From assembly GCF_902459775.1 (NCBI RefSeq), contig NZ_CABPSQ010000008.1, forward strand, positions 62,001-126,000: a stretch of DNA of 64,000 nt, read 5' to 3'. Positions 1-9,309 of the stretch are shown here, one piece after another; within the stretch, counting starts at the first letter, position 1, and every line of letters begins with the position of its first letter. Under the pieces are notes generated by a model. It made no database searches, was not told the DNA's origin, and saw nothing but the letters and a program-made list of their open reading frames with translations. Source of the stretch: Pandoraea captiosa (GTDB taxonomy: Bacteria > Pseudomonadota > Gammaproteobacteria > Burkholderiales > Burkholderiaceae). A program made the translations under genes and the position numbers.

Positions 1-1
1 C

Positions 2-3000
2 GATCAGGAGCGCGTGTTCAAGCCGTCCAATGCGCGGCGCATCGTGCTGGCAACCAACGTGGCGGAAACGTCGCTTACCGTGCCCGGCATCCGCTACGTG
101 GTCGATGCGGGGACAGCGCGCGTGAAGCGCTACTCCTACCGCAACAAGGTCGAGCAGTTGCAGATCGAGTCGATCTCGCAGGCCGCGGCCAATCAGCGCG
201 CTGGCCGATGCGGCCGGGTCGCCGACGGCGTGTGTATCCGTCTGTACGACGAGACCGACTTCCAGTCGCGCGCGCGCTTCACCGACCCGGAAATCCTGCG
301 CTCGTCGCTGGCGGCCGTCATCCTGCGGATGCAGTCGCTGCGGCTCTCGAAGGTCGAGGACTTCCCGTTCATCGAGCCGCCGCCGGGGCGCGCCATTGCC
401 GACGGCTACCAGTTGCTCAACGAACTCGGCGCCGTCGACGACACGAACCAGCTCACCGCGCTCGGGCGCGAACTGGCGCGACTGCCGCTGGACCCGCGCG
501 TGGGCCGCATGATTCTCGCCGCGCGCGATCAGCAATCGCTGCGCGAAGTGCTGATCATCGCCAGCGCCCTGGCGGTGCAGGACCCGCGCGACCGGCCCAT
601 CGAGGCGCAGGACGCGGCCGACAACGCGCACAGGAAGTTCGCCGACGAAAGGTCCGAATTCCTGTCGTGGATCAAGATCTGGAAATGGTTCGAAGACGCC
701 ATCGCGCACAAGAAATCCAACCGTCTTCTGGCGCAGGCCTGCCGTGAGAACTTCCTGTCGCAGTTGCGTCTGCGCGAATGGCGTGACGTCCACAGCCAGT
801 TGCTCACGGTGGTGCGCGAGCAGGGGTGGCGCATCAATGAATCGGAAGCAACCTACGAGCAGGTGCATCTGGCGCTGCTCGCAGGCTTGCTGGGCAACAT
901 TGGCTGCAAGGCCGACGACGACCCGCATTTCCTCGGCGCACACGGCATCAAATTCCATATCTGGCCGGGCTCGTCGCTGGTCAAGAAGGCGGGCCGCTGG
1001 GTCATGGCCGGCGAACTGGTCGAGACGAGCCGCCTCTATGCGCGTTGCATCGCCCGAATCGAGCCGGAGTGGATCGAGCGCGTGGGCAAGCATCTGGTGA
1101 AGACGTCGCTGTCGGACGCGCACTGGGAGAAGAAGGCCGCGCAAGTCGTCGCGTACGAGCGCGGCACGCTCTATGGCCTGACCATCTACGCACGCCGTCG
1201 CATGAACTTCGGTCCGCGTGACCCGCGTCGCGCGCGCGAAATCTTTCTGCGCAGCGCGCTCGTCGAAGGCGAGTGGGAGACGAAACTTCCGTTCTATGCC
1301 CATAACCGCAAGTTGATCGCGGACATCGAGCAGCTAGAGCACAAGTCGCGCCGTCAGGACGTACTGGTCGACGACGAACTGATCTACGCGTTCTACGACG
1401 CGCACGTGCCCGCCAATCTGTACGATGGCGCGAGCTTCGAGCACTGGTATCGGGAGACCGCCAAGGGCACGCCCCGACTGCTTTATCTGGTGCGCGACGA
1501 CCTCATGCGTCACGAGGCAGCCGGGGTCACGACCGACCTGTTCCCGAAGAAAACCGTCATCGCCGGCATCGAGATGGCGCTGACGTACCACTTCGAGCCC
1601 GGCTCGCCGCGCGACGGCGTGACGCTCGCTGTGCCGCTTTACGCTCTGAATCAGGTCGACGCACGCCGCTGCGAGTGGCTCGTGCCCGGCATGCTCAAGG
1701 AAAAGGCGCACCTGTTGATGAAGTCGCTGCCGCAAAAGCTGCGGCGTCACTTCGTGCCGTTGCCGGAGTATGCGGCAGGCTTTCTCGACCGGGCCACGTT
1801 CGGGCAGGGCGCACTGCTCGATGCCCTCATGGCAGATGCACGCGAGCAGACCGGGGTCATGCTCAAGTCGAGCGACTTCAAGCTGGAGATGCTGCCGGCG
1901 CACTTGTCGATGAACTTCAAGGTGATCGACGAGCATGGCCGTCAACTGGGTATGGGGCGCAATCTCGCTCAATTGCGCGCCGAACTCGGCCAGCAGGCGC
2001 AGCGAACGTTCCAGCAACTCGCGGCCAGAAGCGGCGCCACGCCCACGGGCAGCGCGCCGGCGGCGGCGCCAGCGCACGATGGGGACAAGCGCGGCAAGGC
2101 AGCCGGGACAGACAAGCGTGCGGGAAAAGGGGGGAGCGCGGCGGCGACACCGGCGGCCTCCGCCGCCGCGGTCGAACCCGGTCGCTATGACAACCTCACG
2201 ACCTGGAGCTTCGGTGAATTGCCGGAGATGCTGGAAATCCGCCGTGGCGGCCAGACACTGTTCGGCTATCCGGCGCTCGTCGACCGGGGCGACCATTGCG
2301 ATCTCGAAGTGTTCGACGATCCGGACGAAGCGCAGCGGCAGCATCGTGCGGGCCTGCGACGCCTGTTCGCCATCCAGCTTCGCGAACAGGTGAAGTATCT
2401 GGAGAAGAACATTCCCGGCTTGCAGCAGATGGCGATGCAGTACATGAGTCTGGGCACGCAGGAGGAATTGCGCGACCAGATCGTGGATCTGGCGCTGGAG
2501 CGGGCGTGTCTGGCGTTGCCGTGGCCGAGCGACAACGCGGCCTTCGTCGCGCGCAAGGACGAAGGGCGAGGGCGTCTGACGCTGCTCGCGCAGGAGATCG
2601 CGCGACTGGCCGGTCAGATTCTCACCGAGTACGCCGCGTTGCAGAAGAAGCTGGCGCAGGCCAAACCGTTTGCGCAGGCGCACGCGGACCTGAGCGCCCA
2701 GTTGCAGCGCCTCGTCGGCAAGCGCTTTCTCATCGATACGCCGTACGCGCAGCTGGCGCATTTCCCGCGCTACCTGAAGGGCATGGCCGCGCGCATCGAC
2801 AAACTCAAGGCCGATCCGTCACGCGACGCGCGCGCCATGAGCGAGCTCGGGCCGTTGCTGCAAAACTGGCAAAGAGCGACGTCGCAACGCCGCGATCACG
2901 GCGATGCAAGGCTCGACGAGTTCCGCTGGCTGCTCGAAGAGTTGCGTATTTCGCTCTTCGCTCAGGAGTTGCGCACCCCCATGCCAGTGTCGGTCAAGCG

Positions 3001-3034
3001 GTTGCACAAGGTATGGGAAGCGTTGCAGCGCTGA
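2..3034 (+). CDS. hrpA: ATP-dependent RNA helicase HrpA (5'-truncated by window edge)
   Basis: DEAH-box RNA helicase, a cytoplasmic enzyme tied to ribosome and mRNA quality control. The frame is open from base 2, so the start and the P-loop/DEAH motifs lie outside the window. About 1,010 residues remain of a family of roughly 1,300. Near the visible start are motif V (ATNVAETSLT) and motif VI (QRAGRCGR, about residues 60-68 of the fragment). The helicase-associated HA2/OB region follows, then the long C-terminal DUF3418 region typical of HrpA. Around bases 2030-2175 a roughly 50-residue Ala/Gly/Lys/Pro-rich stretch interrupts the C-terminal part and looks like a disordered linker. The identity is firm, and only the N-terminus is unseen. 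Confidence 0.95.
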   Translation, partial: DQERVFKPSNARRIVLATNVAETSLTVPGIRYVVDAGTARVKRYSYRNKVEQLQIESISQAAANQRAGRCGRVADGVCIRLYDETDFQSRARFTDPEILRSSLAAVILRMQSLRLSKVEDFPFIEPPPGRAIADGYQLLNELGAVDDTNQLTALGRELARLPLDPRVGRMILAARDQQSLREVLIIASALAVQDPRDRPIEAQDAADNAHRKFADERSEFLSWIKIWKWFEDAIAHKKSNRLLAQACRENFLSQLRLREWRDVHSQLLTVVREQGWRINESEATYEQVHLALLAGLLGNIGCKADDDPHFLGAHGIKFHIWPGSSLVKKAGRWVMAGELVETSRLYARCIARIEPEWIERVGKHLVKTSLSDAHWEKKAAQVVAYERGTLYGLTIYARRRMNFGPRDPRRAREIFLRSALVEGEWETKLPFYAHNRKLIADIEQLEHKSRRQDVLVDDELIYAFYDAHVPANLYDGASFEHWYRETAKGTPRLLYLVRDDLMRHEAAGVTTDLFPKKTVIAGIEMALTYHFEPGSPRDGVTLAVPLYALNQVDARRCEWLVPGMLKEKAHLLMKSLPQKLRRHFVPLPEYAAGFLDRATFGQGALLDALMADAREQTGVMLKSSDFKLEMLPAHLSMNFKVIDEHGRQLGMGRNLAQLRAELGQQAQRTFQQLAARSGATPTGSAPAAAPAHDGDKRGKAAGTDKRAGKGGSAAATPAASAAAVEPGRYDNLTTWSFGELPEMLEIRRGGQTLFGYPALVDRGDHCDLEVFDDPDEAQRQHRAGLRRLFAIQLREQVKYLEKNIPGLQQMAMQYMSLGTQEELRDQIVDLALERACLALPWPSDNAAFVARKDEGRGRLTLLAQEIARLAGQILTEYAALQKKLAQAKPFAQAHADLSAQLQRLVGKRFLIDTPYAQLAHFPRYLKGMAARIDKLKADPSRDARAMSELGPLLQNWQRATSQRRDHGDARLDEFRWLLEELRISLFAQELRTPMPVSVKRLHKVWEALQR

Positions 3035-3161
3035 GGGCCGGTTTGCGCTATGTCATGAAGTGTGCGGATGGTGTTTCGCCTGATCAAAAAATGTACGCGA
3101 GAAGCGCTGCGGTGAGGCGTTCCCAGCCTACAATAGCGGGACTTTTTCCAGAGACTTCGTG

Positions 3162-4157
3162 ATGCGCAAACTTCTGATTGCCGCCAGTCTGGCGGCTTCC
3201 TTCGGGCTCGCGGCGCTGGCCGGTCCGGCTCGCGCCGCTGCACCCGCGCCCGAGAGCGTGGTGGTCGTGCTCAATTCGGCCGACGCCAGCGTCAGCCTGA
3301 TCGACAAGGCCTCGCAGAAGGTCGTTCAGACGTTCCCGGTCGGCAAGGAACCGCATCACCTCATGGCGACGCCCGACAACCAGTCGCTCATCGTCGCGAA
3401 TTCGGTCGGCAACAACCTCGTCTTCCTCGATCCGAAGACGGGGCAGATCCAGCGCAAGATCGAGAACATCGAAGACCCGTACCAGATCGGTTTCTCGCCG
3501 GACAAGAAGTGGTTCGTGGCTAACGCGCTGCGTCTGGACCGCGTGGATGTCTACCGGTTCGACGGCAAGAACCTGAGCGTCGCGCAGCGGATTCCCATCA
3601 AGAAGATGCCGAGCCACCTCGTGTTCACCCAGGACAGCAAGCTCGTGTTCATCTCGTTGCAGGAGTCGAATGAAGTCGCCGCCATCGATCTGGCCACGCA
3701 GAAAGTGATCTGGAAGATGAAGGTCGGCGACAGTCCGGCGGGGGTGTGGCTCACACCGAACGACAAGTATCTGCTCGTGGGCATGACAGGGGCCGATTAC
3801 GCGGCGGTGGTCGACTGGCGAAACCAGAAGGTCGTCAAGACGATTCCGACCGGCAAGGGCGCGCACAACTTCCGGTCGCTCGCCGATGGCAAGCATGTGC
3901 TGATCTCGAACCGCGTTTCCAGCACGATCAGCATCATCGATCAGGAGTCGCTCACCAACGTGGGCAACATCACCGGTTTGCTGCCGGGCCCGGACGACAT
4001 GGAACTCACCGCCGACAAGAAGCAGCTCTGGGTGACGTTCCGCTGGGCGCGCAAGGTCGGCATTATCGATCTGGCCTCGCGCAAGCTGATCAACACCATT
4101 CCGGTCGGGCGCTCGCCGCACGGGATCTATTTCTACGACCGCGCGCCGGTGCTGTAA
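3162..4157 (+). CDS. Secreted YncE-like beta-propeller (YVTN repeat) protein
   Basis: 331-residue protein with a signal peptide (positive MRK, hydrophobic core, cleavage near PARA-AAP), so exported, probably to the periplasm. The mature part is a series of roughly 40-residue blade repeats with patterns such as VSLIDKASQKVV, GKEPHH and GRSPHGIYF, as in the YncE/YVTN family. The molecular role of this family is poorly defined; DNA, metal or surface binding have been suggested for relatives. An ATG at 3162 is preferred over the adjacent GTG at 3159. A TACAAT hexamer at 3129-3134 is a plausible -10 box, 27 bases before the start. It stands alone between hrpA and an EI24-domain gene. Confidence 0.85.
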   Translation: MRKLLIAASLAASFGLAALAGPARAAAPAPESVVVVLNSADASVSLIDKASQKVVQTFPVGKEPHHLMATPDNQSLIVANSVGNNLVFLDPKTGQIQRKIENIEDPYQIGFSPDKKWFVANALRLDRVDVYRFDGKNLSVAQRIPIKKMPSHLVFTQDSKLVFISLQESNEVAAIDLATQKVIWKMKVGDSPAGVWLTPNDKYLLVGMTGADYAAVVDWRNQKVVKTIPTGKGAHNFRSLADGKHVLISNRVSSTISIIDQESLTNVGNITGLLPGPDDMELTADKKQLWVTFRWARKVGIIDLASRKLINTIPVGRSPHGIYFYDRAPVL

Positions 4158-4242
4158 CATCAAGGCCTCACTTTCAAGGCTTTGATCGCGCGGGTGCCGC
4201 GGCTTCGCGCCGTGGTGCCCGTGCGGTCCGTACCACACCTGC

Positions 4243-5190
4243 ATGAACGATATTCTTCGCGCGCTTGGCCGCGCGCTCGTGAGTCTGCTGCATCCGCGCA
4301 TGCTGTGGCTCACCGCAATGCCCTTCATCGTCTCCGGTCTGCTCTGGGGCGCCGTGATCTGGTTCGGTTGGGAACCGTTCACCGACTTTCTCCGCGTCTG
4401 GCTCGAACAGTGGGAATTCACGCAGTGGATTTACCGCTTCTTCGGCTATTTCGGCGTAGACAGCGTACGCATGGCGCTGGCACCGTTCATTCTGGTGGCG
4501 TTGCTCGTGCCGCTCATCGTGGTAACGGCGCTGCTGCTCATTGCGGGATGGTCGATGCCTGCGGTGCTGCGTCACCTGTCGCGACGGCATTTCATTCACC
4601 TCGAAGCCCGGCAGGGCGGGTCGTTCTGGGGCAGCCTCGGGCAGTCGCTCGGTGCGACGTTCGTATTCCTGATCGCCGCGCTGGTGACATTGCCGCTCTG
4701 GCTGGTGCCGCCGTTCTTCGCGATCGTGCCGCCGCTGCTGTGGGGCTGGCTGACGTATCGCGTCATGACCTATGACGCGCTCGCCTATCACGCGAGTGCG
4801 GAGGAGCGTCGTCGGCTGGTGCGTGAGAAACGGTTGCCGTTGCTGGTGATCGGTGTGGCGACAGGCCTGCTCGGTTCGTTGCCCACGCTCCTGTGGGTCT
4901 CGTCCGTCATCATGATCGTGCTGTTTCCGGTCATCGCGCTGCTGGCGATCTGGCTGTATGTGGTGATCTTCGTGTTCTCGGCGTTGTGGTTCGCCCACTA
5001 TTGCCTGCGAGCGCTCTCGCGCATGCGCGCGGAGGACGCTCACCGCGAGCCGTCCTTCTCCGGGACCGTGCTCCCGGGCGCTGTCGCGCCGCTGCCGGAC
5101 AGTGAGGATTTGCCGCCGGCGGACGTGCCTCGGTTGTCGGGCCCTACCAGCCCGTCCGGCCCGACAGGTTCCCCTAACGGTTCGCCGTGA
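4243..5190 (+). CDS. EI24/CysZ-family inner-membrane protein
   Basis: 315-residue integral membrane protein of the EI24 domain family, which includes the sulfate permease CysZ. Long hydrophobic segments lie around residues 20-45, 75-110, 140-175 and 205-250, separated by arginine-rich loops (for example EERRRLVREKRL). The C-terminal 45 residues are Pro/Ser/Gly-rich and probably disordered in the cytoplasm. The family match is by overall pattern and memory. Sulfate transport is only a possibility because the sulfate operon lies 34 kb away. It starts 85 bases after the YncE-like gene, with a clear ATG but only a weak ribosome binding site. Confidence 0.75.
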   Translation: MNDILRALGRALVSLLHPRMLWLTAMPFIVSGLLWGAVIWFGWEPFTDFLRVWLEQWEFTQWIYRFFGYFGVDSVRMALAPFILVALLVPLIVVTALLLIAGWSMPAVLRHLSRRHFIHLEARQGGSFWGSLGQSLGATFVFLIAALVTLPLWLVPPFFAIVPPLLWGWLTYRVMTYDALAYHASAEERRRLVREKRLPLLVIGVATGLLGSLPTLLWVSSVIMIVLFPVIALLAIWLYVVIFVFSALWFAHYCLRALSRMRAEDAHREPSFSGTVLPGAVAPLPDSEDLPPADVPRLSGPTSPSGPTGSPNGSP

Positions 5191-5276
5191 AAGTGGCACA
5201 ATCGTCGAATTGCGCGCCGTCGGCGGGCGGCGCTGCGCATTTCCCCAGGCACTGACGACAAGACAAAGGAAGCATC

Positions 5277-6116
5277 ATGGCGGTCGGCATCATCATCATC
5301 GGCGACGAGATTCTCTCGGGGCGTCGTCACGACAAGCATCTGCCCAAGATCATCGAATTGCTCACCGAGCGCGGCATGCAGCTGGGTTGGGCCGAGTACG
5401 TCGGGGACGACCCGGAACGCATTACCGCAACGCTGCGGCGCACCTTCGCGAGCGACGACATCGTGTTCGTGACCGGCGGCATCGGGGCGACACCGGACGA
5501 TCACACGCGTCAGTGCGCGGCCGCCGCGCTCAATGTACCGCTGGTGCTCACGCCCGAAGCCGAGGCGCTCATCATGGAGCGCATTGCCGATACCAGCCCG
5601 GACGGCGTGGCGGACATGACGCAGGCCGATAACCGTCATCGCCTGAAGATGGGCGAGTTCCCGGTCGGCGCGCGCGTGCTGCCGAATCCGTACAACAAGA
5701 TTCCGGGTTTTTCGGTCGAGCATCATCACTTCATGCCGGGTTTTCCGGTCATGGCATGGCCGATGATGGCATGGGTGCTCGACACGTATTACGCCGATCT
5801 GCATCACCTGACGAAGCACACTGAGCGCTCCGTGCTGGTCTTCGGACTGGCCGAATCGACGCTCACGCCGCTCATGGAGGCGATCGAGGCCGAGTACAGC
5901 GGCATCAAGGTGTTCAGCCTGCCGAGCGTGGGCGATGCGGAGCGCGGGGCTATTTACGCGCGCCGTCATATCGATCTGGGCGTGAAGGGCGATCCGACGC
6001 TCGTCGGCGCCGCGTTCGAGCGTTTGATTGCCGGTGTGAATGCGCTGGGTGGCGAAATCGTGCATCCGGCCGAGGCGGTCGCGTTGCCGGAGGGCACGGT
6101 GCCGTCGGCGAAATAG
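5277..6116 (+). CDS. Molybdopterin-binding (MoaB/Mog, CinA N-domain) family protein
   Basis: 279-residue cytoplasmic protein. The N-terminal 170 residues have the MoCF-biosynthesis/CinA N-terminal fold: GDEILSGRRHDKH near residue 9, then VTGGIGATPDDHT near residue 65, the equivalent of the TGGxGxTxDD signature. Unlike full CinA it lacks the C-terminal NMN amidohydrolase domain, so an ADP-ribose/FAD pyrophosphatase or an unassigned role is possible, and molybdenum cofactor synthesis should not be assumed. An AAAGGA ribosome binding site precedes the ATG. It is followed by a bidirectional hairpin shared with the convergent dehydrogenase gene. Confidence 0.85.
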   Translation: MAVGIIIIGDEILSGRRHDKHLPKIIELLTERGMQLGWAEYVGDDPERITATLRRTFASDDIVFVTGGIGATPDDHTRQCAAAALNVPLVLTPEAEALIMERIADTSPDGVADMTQADNRHRLKMGEFPVGARVLPNPYNKIPGFSVEHHHFMPGFPVMAWPMMAWVLDTYYADLHHLTKHTERSVLVFGLAESTLTPLMEAIEAEYSGIKVFSLPSVGDAERGAIYARRHIDLGVKGDPTLVGAAFERLIAGVNALGGEIVHPAEAVALPEGTVPSAK

Positions 6117-6211
6117 CCTTCGGCCCGGTCGGTCGGTCCGCTCTCGGTTCACATTCGGGGCGCGATCGATCGTCGGTTGCCGACGTCCGGAGATGAATGC
6201 CTGAAATGTCG

Positions 6212-6245
6212 AAACGGCGCTTGCCTTCGTGGGCAAGCGCCGTTT
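6212..6245. terminator. Hairpin terminator between convergent genes
   Basis: A perfect 14-bp inverted repeat (6212-6225 with 6232-6245, loop 6226-6231) lies between two convergent genes. It is flanked by AAA on one side and GTTTTG on the other, so it may stop transcription from both directions. The T-tract is short, which lowers confidence in strong intrinsic termination. Confidence 0.7.
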
Positions 6246-6320
6246 GTTTTGGTGCCCGTGCTCAGAACAGAACGCCGGATTGGTTGGCGTCGATAAAGCC
6301 CGAAGGGCAGCGGGCGTCGG

Positions 6321-7337
6321 TCAGAACCCGGCGAGGACGAGTTTGCCGATGGTGCGTCCGCCTTCGAGTTGCGCGTGCGCGCGGCGCAGGTTCACCGCAT
6401 TGATCGGGCCGATGACTTCACCGACGGTCGTGCGCAGGGTGCCGGCATCGACCAGACGGGCAACTTCGGTCAGCAGCTTGTGCTGGGCAATCATGTCCGG
6501 CGTTTCGTACATGGCGCGCGTGAACATGAATTCCCAGACGAACGTGGCGCTCTTGCTCTTGAGCAGGCCGACTTCGAGCGGTCCGGCATTCTCGACGATC
6601 GAGCAGATCTTGCCTTGCGGCGCGACGGCCTCGGCCATGGCGGGGAAGTGCGTGTCCGTGTCGTTCAGGCACAGGACGAAATCGACCTGCGGCAAGCCAA
6701 GGGCCTTCAACTGCGTGGGCATGTCCTGATAGTGATCGATGACGTGCTGCGCGCCCAGCTGACGGCACCAGTCGGCCGACTCAGGGCGCGAGGCGGTTGC
6801 CACGATGGTGAGCTTGGCCAGGCGGCGCGCGAGTTGAATCGCAATCGAACCCACACCACCCGCGCCGCCGACGATCAGGATCGACTTGCCTTCATCGCGT
6901 CCGTCGGGGGCGATGCCGAGGCGGTCGAACAATGCCTCCCACGCGGTAATGGTGGTGAGCGGCAACGCGGCCGCATTCACGAAGTCGAGCGACGTGGGCA
7001 TATGTCCCGTGATGCGTTCGTCGACCAGATGGAATTCGCTGTTTGCGCCGGGGCGCGTAATGCTGCCCGCGTAATAGACCGGGTCGCCCACTTTGAACAG
7101 CGTGACGTCCGGCCCGACGGCGGCGACGGTGCCTGCGGCGTCCCAGCCCAGCACACGTGGCGTGGATTCGACCTTGTCCTTCGGCGCACGCACTTTCGTG
7201 TCGACCGGGTTCACGGAAATAGCCTCGACCTTGATCAGCAAATCGTGTCCGGCAGGCGTTGGCGTTGGCAATTCGATGTCTTCGAGCGATTTCGGGTCGT
7301 CGATCGGCAGGTAACGGGTCAATCCGATGGCTTTCAT
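6321..7337 (-). CDS. Zinc-type alcohol dehydrogenase / quinone oxidoreductase family (MDR)
   Basis: 338-residue medium-chain dehydrogenase/reductase. It has a GroES-like N-terminal domain (ISVNPVDTKVRAPKD, LGWDAAGTV) and a Rossmann cofactor domain with GGAGGVGSIAIQLAR near residue 160, typical of NADPH-dependent quinone reductase-like members that lack catalytic zinc. The structural-zinc cysteines of classical alcohol dehydrogenases are not evident. The likely reaction is NAD(P)H-dependent reduction of a quinone or activated alkene; the substrate is unknown. Start ATG at 7337 has a good AGGAG site. It is divergent from a LysR gene 141 bases away, the usual arrangement for a LysR-regulated stress or detoxification enzyme. 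Confidence 0.88.
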   Translation of the reverse strand: MKAIGLTRYLPIDDPKSLEDIELPTPTPAGHDLLIKVEAISVNPVDTKVRAPKDKVESTPRVLGWDAAGTVAAVGPDVTLFKVGDPVYYAGSITRPGANSEFHLVDERITGHMPTSLDFVNAAALPLTTITAWEALFDRLGIAPDGRDEGKSILIVGGAGGVGSIAIQLARRLAKLTIVATASRPESADWCRQLGAQHVIDHYQDMPTQLKALGLPQVDFVLCLNDTDTHFPAMAEAVAPQGKICSIVENAGPLEVGLLKSKSATFVWEFMFTRAMYETPDMIAQHKLLTEVARLVDAGTLRTTVGEVIGPINAVNLRRAHAQLEGGRTIGKLVLAGF

Positions 7338-7478
7338 CTGCTTTCTCCTGAAGTGAAGGCGCGCTGCCCATCTGTGGCGAATTCGCGACGCGCCGAATGC
7401 GATGCCGAAAGATTACGGCTAGTCGATTGAATTGATAATTCGCATAATGCGGAAAAGATTTTTTGGAAATTCCGTCAA

Positions 7479-8405
7479 ATGGCATTGGACCTCGATACGG
7501 TCGCATTGTTCGTGCGGGTGGCCGCGCTGGGAAACGTCTCGGCGGCGGGGCGTGAGCGCGGACTCTCCCCGGCCACGGCCAGCACGCGACTGGCGCAGCT
7601 CGAAGGGGTGCTGGGCGCCAGGCTGCTGCATCGGACGACGCGACGTGTCGCGCTGACGCAGGAGGGGGAAGTCTTTCTCGCGCAGGCGCAGGCGCTGCTG
7701 GCGGCCGAGGCGCAGGCGCTCGCGAGCGTGGGGCAGGGGTTCGCCGCGCCACAGGGGTTGCTGCGCGTGTCGTGTTCGTCGTCGTTTGCGCGCCAGCACA
7801 TCTCGCCCGCGCTGCCCGAATTTCTGGCGCGGTATCCCGGCATTTCACTCGATTTTCGTCTGACGGACCGGGTGGTGGATTTGCTCGAAGAAGGCGTCGA
7901 CATGGCGATTCGGGTGGGGGCGTTGCGGGACTCGACGCTCATTGCCCGTAAGCTCGCCGCGAACCGGCGCACCTTGTGTGCGTCACCGGCCTATCTGGCC
8001 GCGCATGGCACGCCGCGACATCCGAGCGATCTCACACAACACGAATGCCTGACGCTCGGCGAGCAGCGTGATTGGCGGTTTCTCACCCCTGGCGGCCCGC
8101 TCAGTGTGCGTGTGGCGGGGCGTCTGGTGTCGGACAACGGCGAAGTGCTGCGCGACGCCGTGCTGGCGGGTCTGGGCATTGCGCTGAAGTCGACGTGGGA
8201 TGTGGCGGTGCACTTGCAGCGGGGGGAGCTGGTGCCGGTGTTGCAAGCGTACCCGCTGGCCGAGGAAGTCGCGATTTGGGCGGTGTACCCGAGCCGGGTG
8301 TTCGTGCCGCCGAAGACCCATGCGTTCATCGAGTTCTTGCAGGCGCGATTCGGCCCTGTGCCTTATTGGGAAACGCAGTGGCCGGCGACTGCCGACGGCA
8401 GATAA
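7479..8405 (+). CDS. LysR-family transcriptional regulator
   Basis: 308-residue LysR regulator. The N-terminal winged helix-turn-helix occupies about residues 1-60 (LGNVSAAGRERGLSPATAS), with the effector domain from about residue 85. It includes the GISLDFRLTDRVVDLLEEGVD region typical of the CrgA/DsdC-like branch that controls detoxification or aromatic genes. It is divergently transcribed from the quinone oxidoreductase-type gene, which is its likely target together with itself. The 141-bp intergenic region is AT-rich near 7420-7475 and contains TTGATAATTCGCATAA, a possible T-N11-A LysR site. No clear ribosome binding site precedes the ATG. Confidence 0.9.
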   Translation: MALDLDTVALFVRVAALGNVSAAGRERGLSPATASTRLAQLEGVLGARLLHRTTRRVALTQEGEVFLAQAQALLAAEAQALASVGQGFAAPQGLLRVSCSSSFARQHISPALPEFLARYPGISLDFRLTDRVVDLLEEGVDMAIRVGALRDSTLIARKLAANRRTLCASPAYLAAHGTPRHPSDLTQHECLTLGEQRDWRFLTPGGPLSVRVAGRLVSDNGEVLRDAVLAGLGIALKSTWDVAVHLQRGELVPVLQAYPLAEEVAIWAVYPSRVFVPPKTHAFIEFLQARFGPVPYWETQWPATADGR

Positions 8406-8435
8406 GGCCGAACGGATCGCGATGCGCTGTCGCCC

Positions 8436-8870
8436 TCAGTGCAGGCGATGTGTGCGGGTGGGCTGCGAGCCGGTATCGTCGTGGCCGATGGCAGGGCTCG
8501 AATGATGCAGTACCAGCCGCCAGCCGTCCGCTTCCTTCAGGTACACATTGGTGGTGAGCACGAATGCGAAACGCACCTCCGGGTGTGTCTCGACCTGAAT
8601 TTGTTCCAGCACGTTGTGAACGGCGCAAAGCGGGTTGTGGGCCACCTGAAGGTGACTCACGGTGACCTGCAACCCGCCCTTGGCGAGAATTTGCCGCCAA
8701 CTGGCGCGAACGGCCGCAGGGCCGACGTGTCTGGGGCCCGACGGATGTATGCAGACGACCTCTTCGTCTTCTGACCAGACATCCATCAATGTCTCCGTGT
8801 CGCCGGCACGCAACGCTTCGTAGAACGCGTGCTCGGCGTCTTCCGGGCTGAGAAATATGGTGGCGGGCAT
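8436..8870 (-). CDS. NTF2-like / SnoaL-type small protein
   Basis: 144-residue protein of the NTF2-like cone-fold superfamily. It starts with a helix (SPEDAEHAFYEALRAGD), then DVWSEDEEVVCIHPSGPRHV and VRASWRQIL, and ends with strands FAFVLTTNVYL and WRLVLHHSS followed by a His/Thr/Arg-rich tail. This pattern matches the nuclear-transport-factor-2 or limonene-epoxide-hydrolase fold; the DUF4440/SnoaL-like members usually have unknown substrates. It converges on the LysR gene with a 30-base gap. No operon partner is visible. Confidence 0.8.
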   Translation of the reverse strand: MPATIFLSPEDAEHAFYEALRAGDTETLMDVWSEDEEVVCIHPSGPRHVGPAAVRASWRQILAKGGLQVTVSHLQVAHNPLCAVHNVLEQIQVETHPEVRFAFVLTTNVYLKEADGWRLVLHHSSPAIGHDDTGSQPTRTHRLH

Positions 8871-9027
8871 AACGGCGGCCTCCGTCGGGGTCCATCGTTG
8901 GGATTCATCGTTCGGGAAGCCCGGGAAACGGGTGCCGGGCGGCGAACGCGCCGATTATGGAGGGTTTGCCCGGGCTTGTCGAACGCGCGGCGATTTGGGC
9001 ATGGCGGAGCGGCCCGGGCGGTCGGAT

Positions 9028-9079
9028 CGGGTGATTGAGCCGGGTGATTGAACCGCGTGAATGAGCCGGGTGAATGAAC
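9028..9079. repeat. Four tandem copies of a 13-bp unit (CGGGTGAWTGARC)
   Basis: Units at 9028-9040, 9041-9053, 9054-9066 and 9067-9079 differ at two or three positions. They sit in the 439-base space between the NTF2-like gene and the fnr-type gene. The rest of that space (8871-9309) is GC-rich with no convincing gene, promoter or terminator that I can see. Confidence 0.85.
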
Positions 9080-9309
9080 TGGGGACTTGGCGCGCCCGAG
9101 CGACGTTTGATCTGGCGCAAGGCGCTGGTTCAGGTGGACCGGTAGCTTATGGGTGACGGCAAGATGTCGCGTCGCGCGATGGAAATGCCGCGGGCGGGTG
9201 CGGTGGACGGCAGGCGAGGAACGGCGGTGACCTGCCTGATGGCGTGAGGGCAGGACGGCAGGACTTCGGGAGCCCCGGGGGGGCGCTGCGGCACCCCGGG
9301 GCGGGCGGA

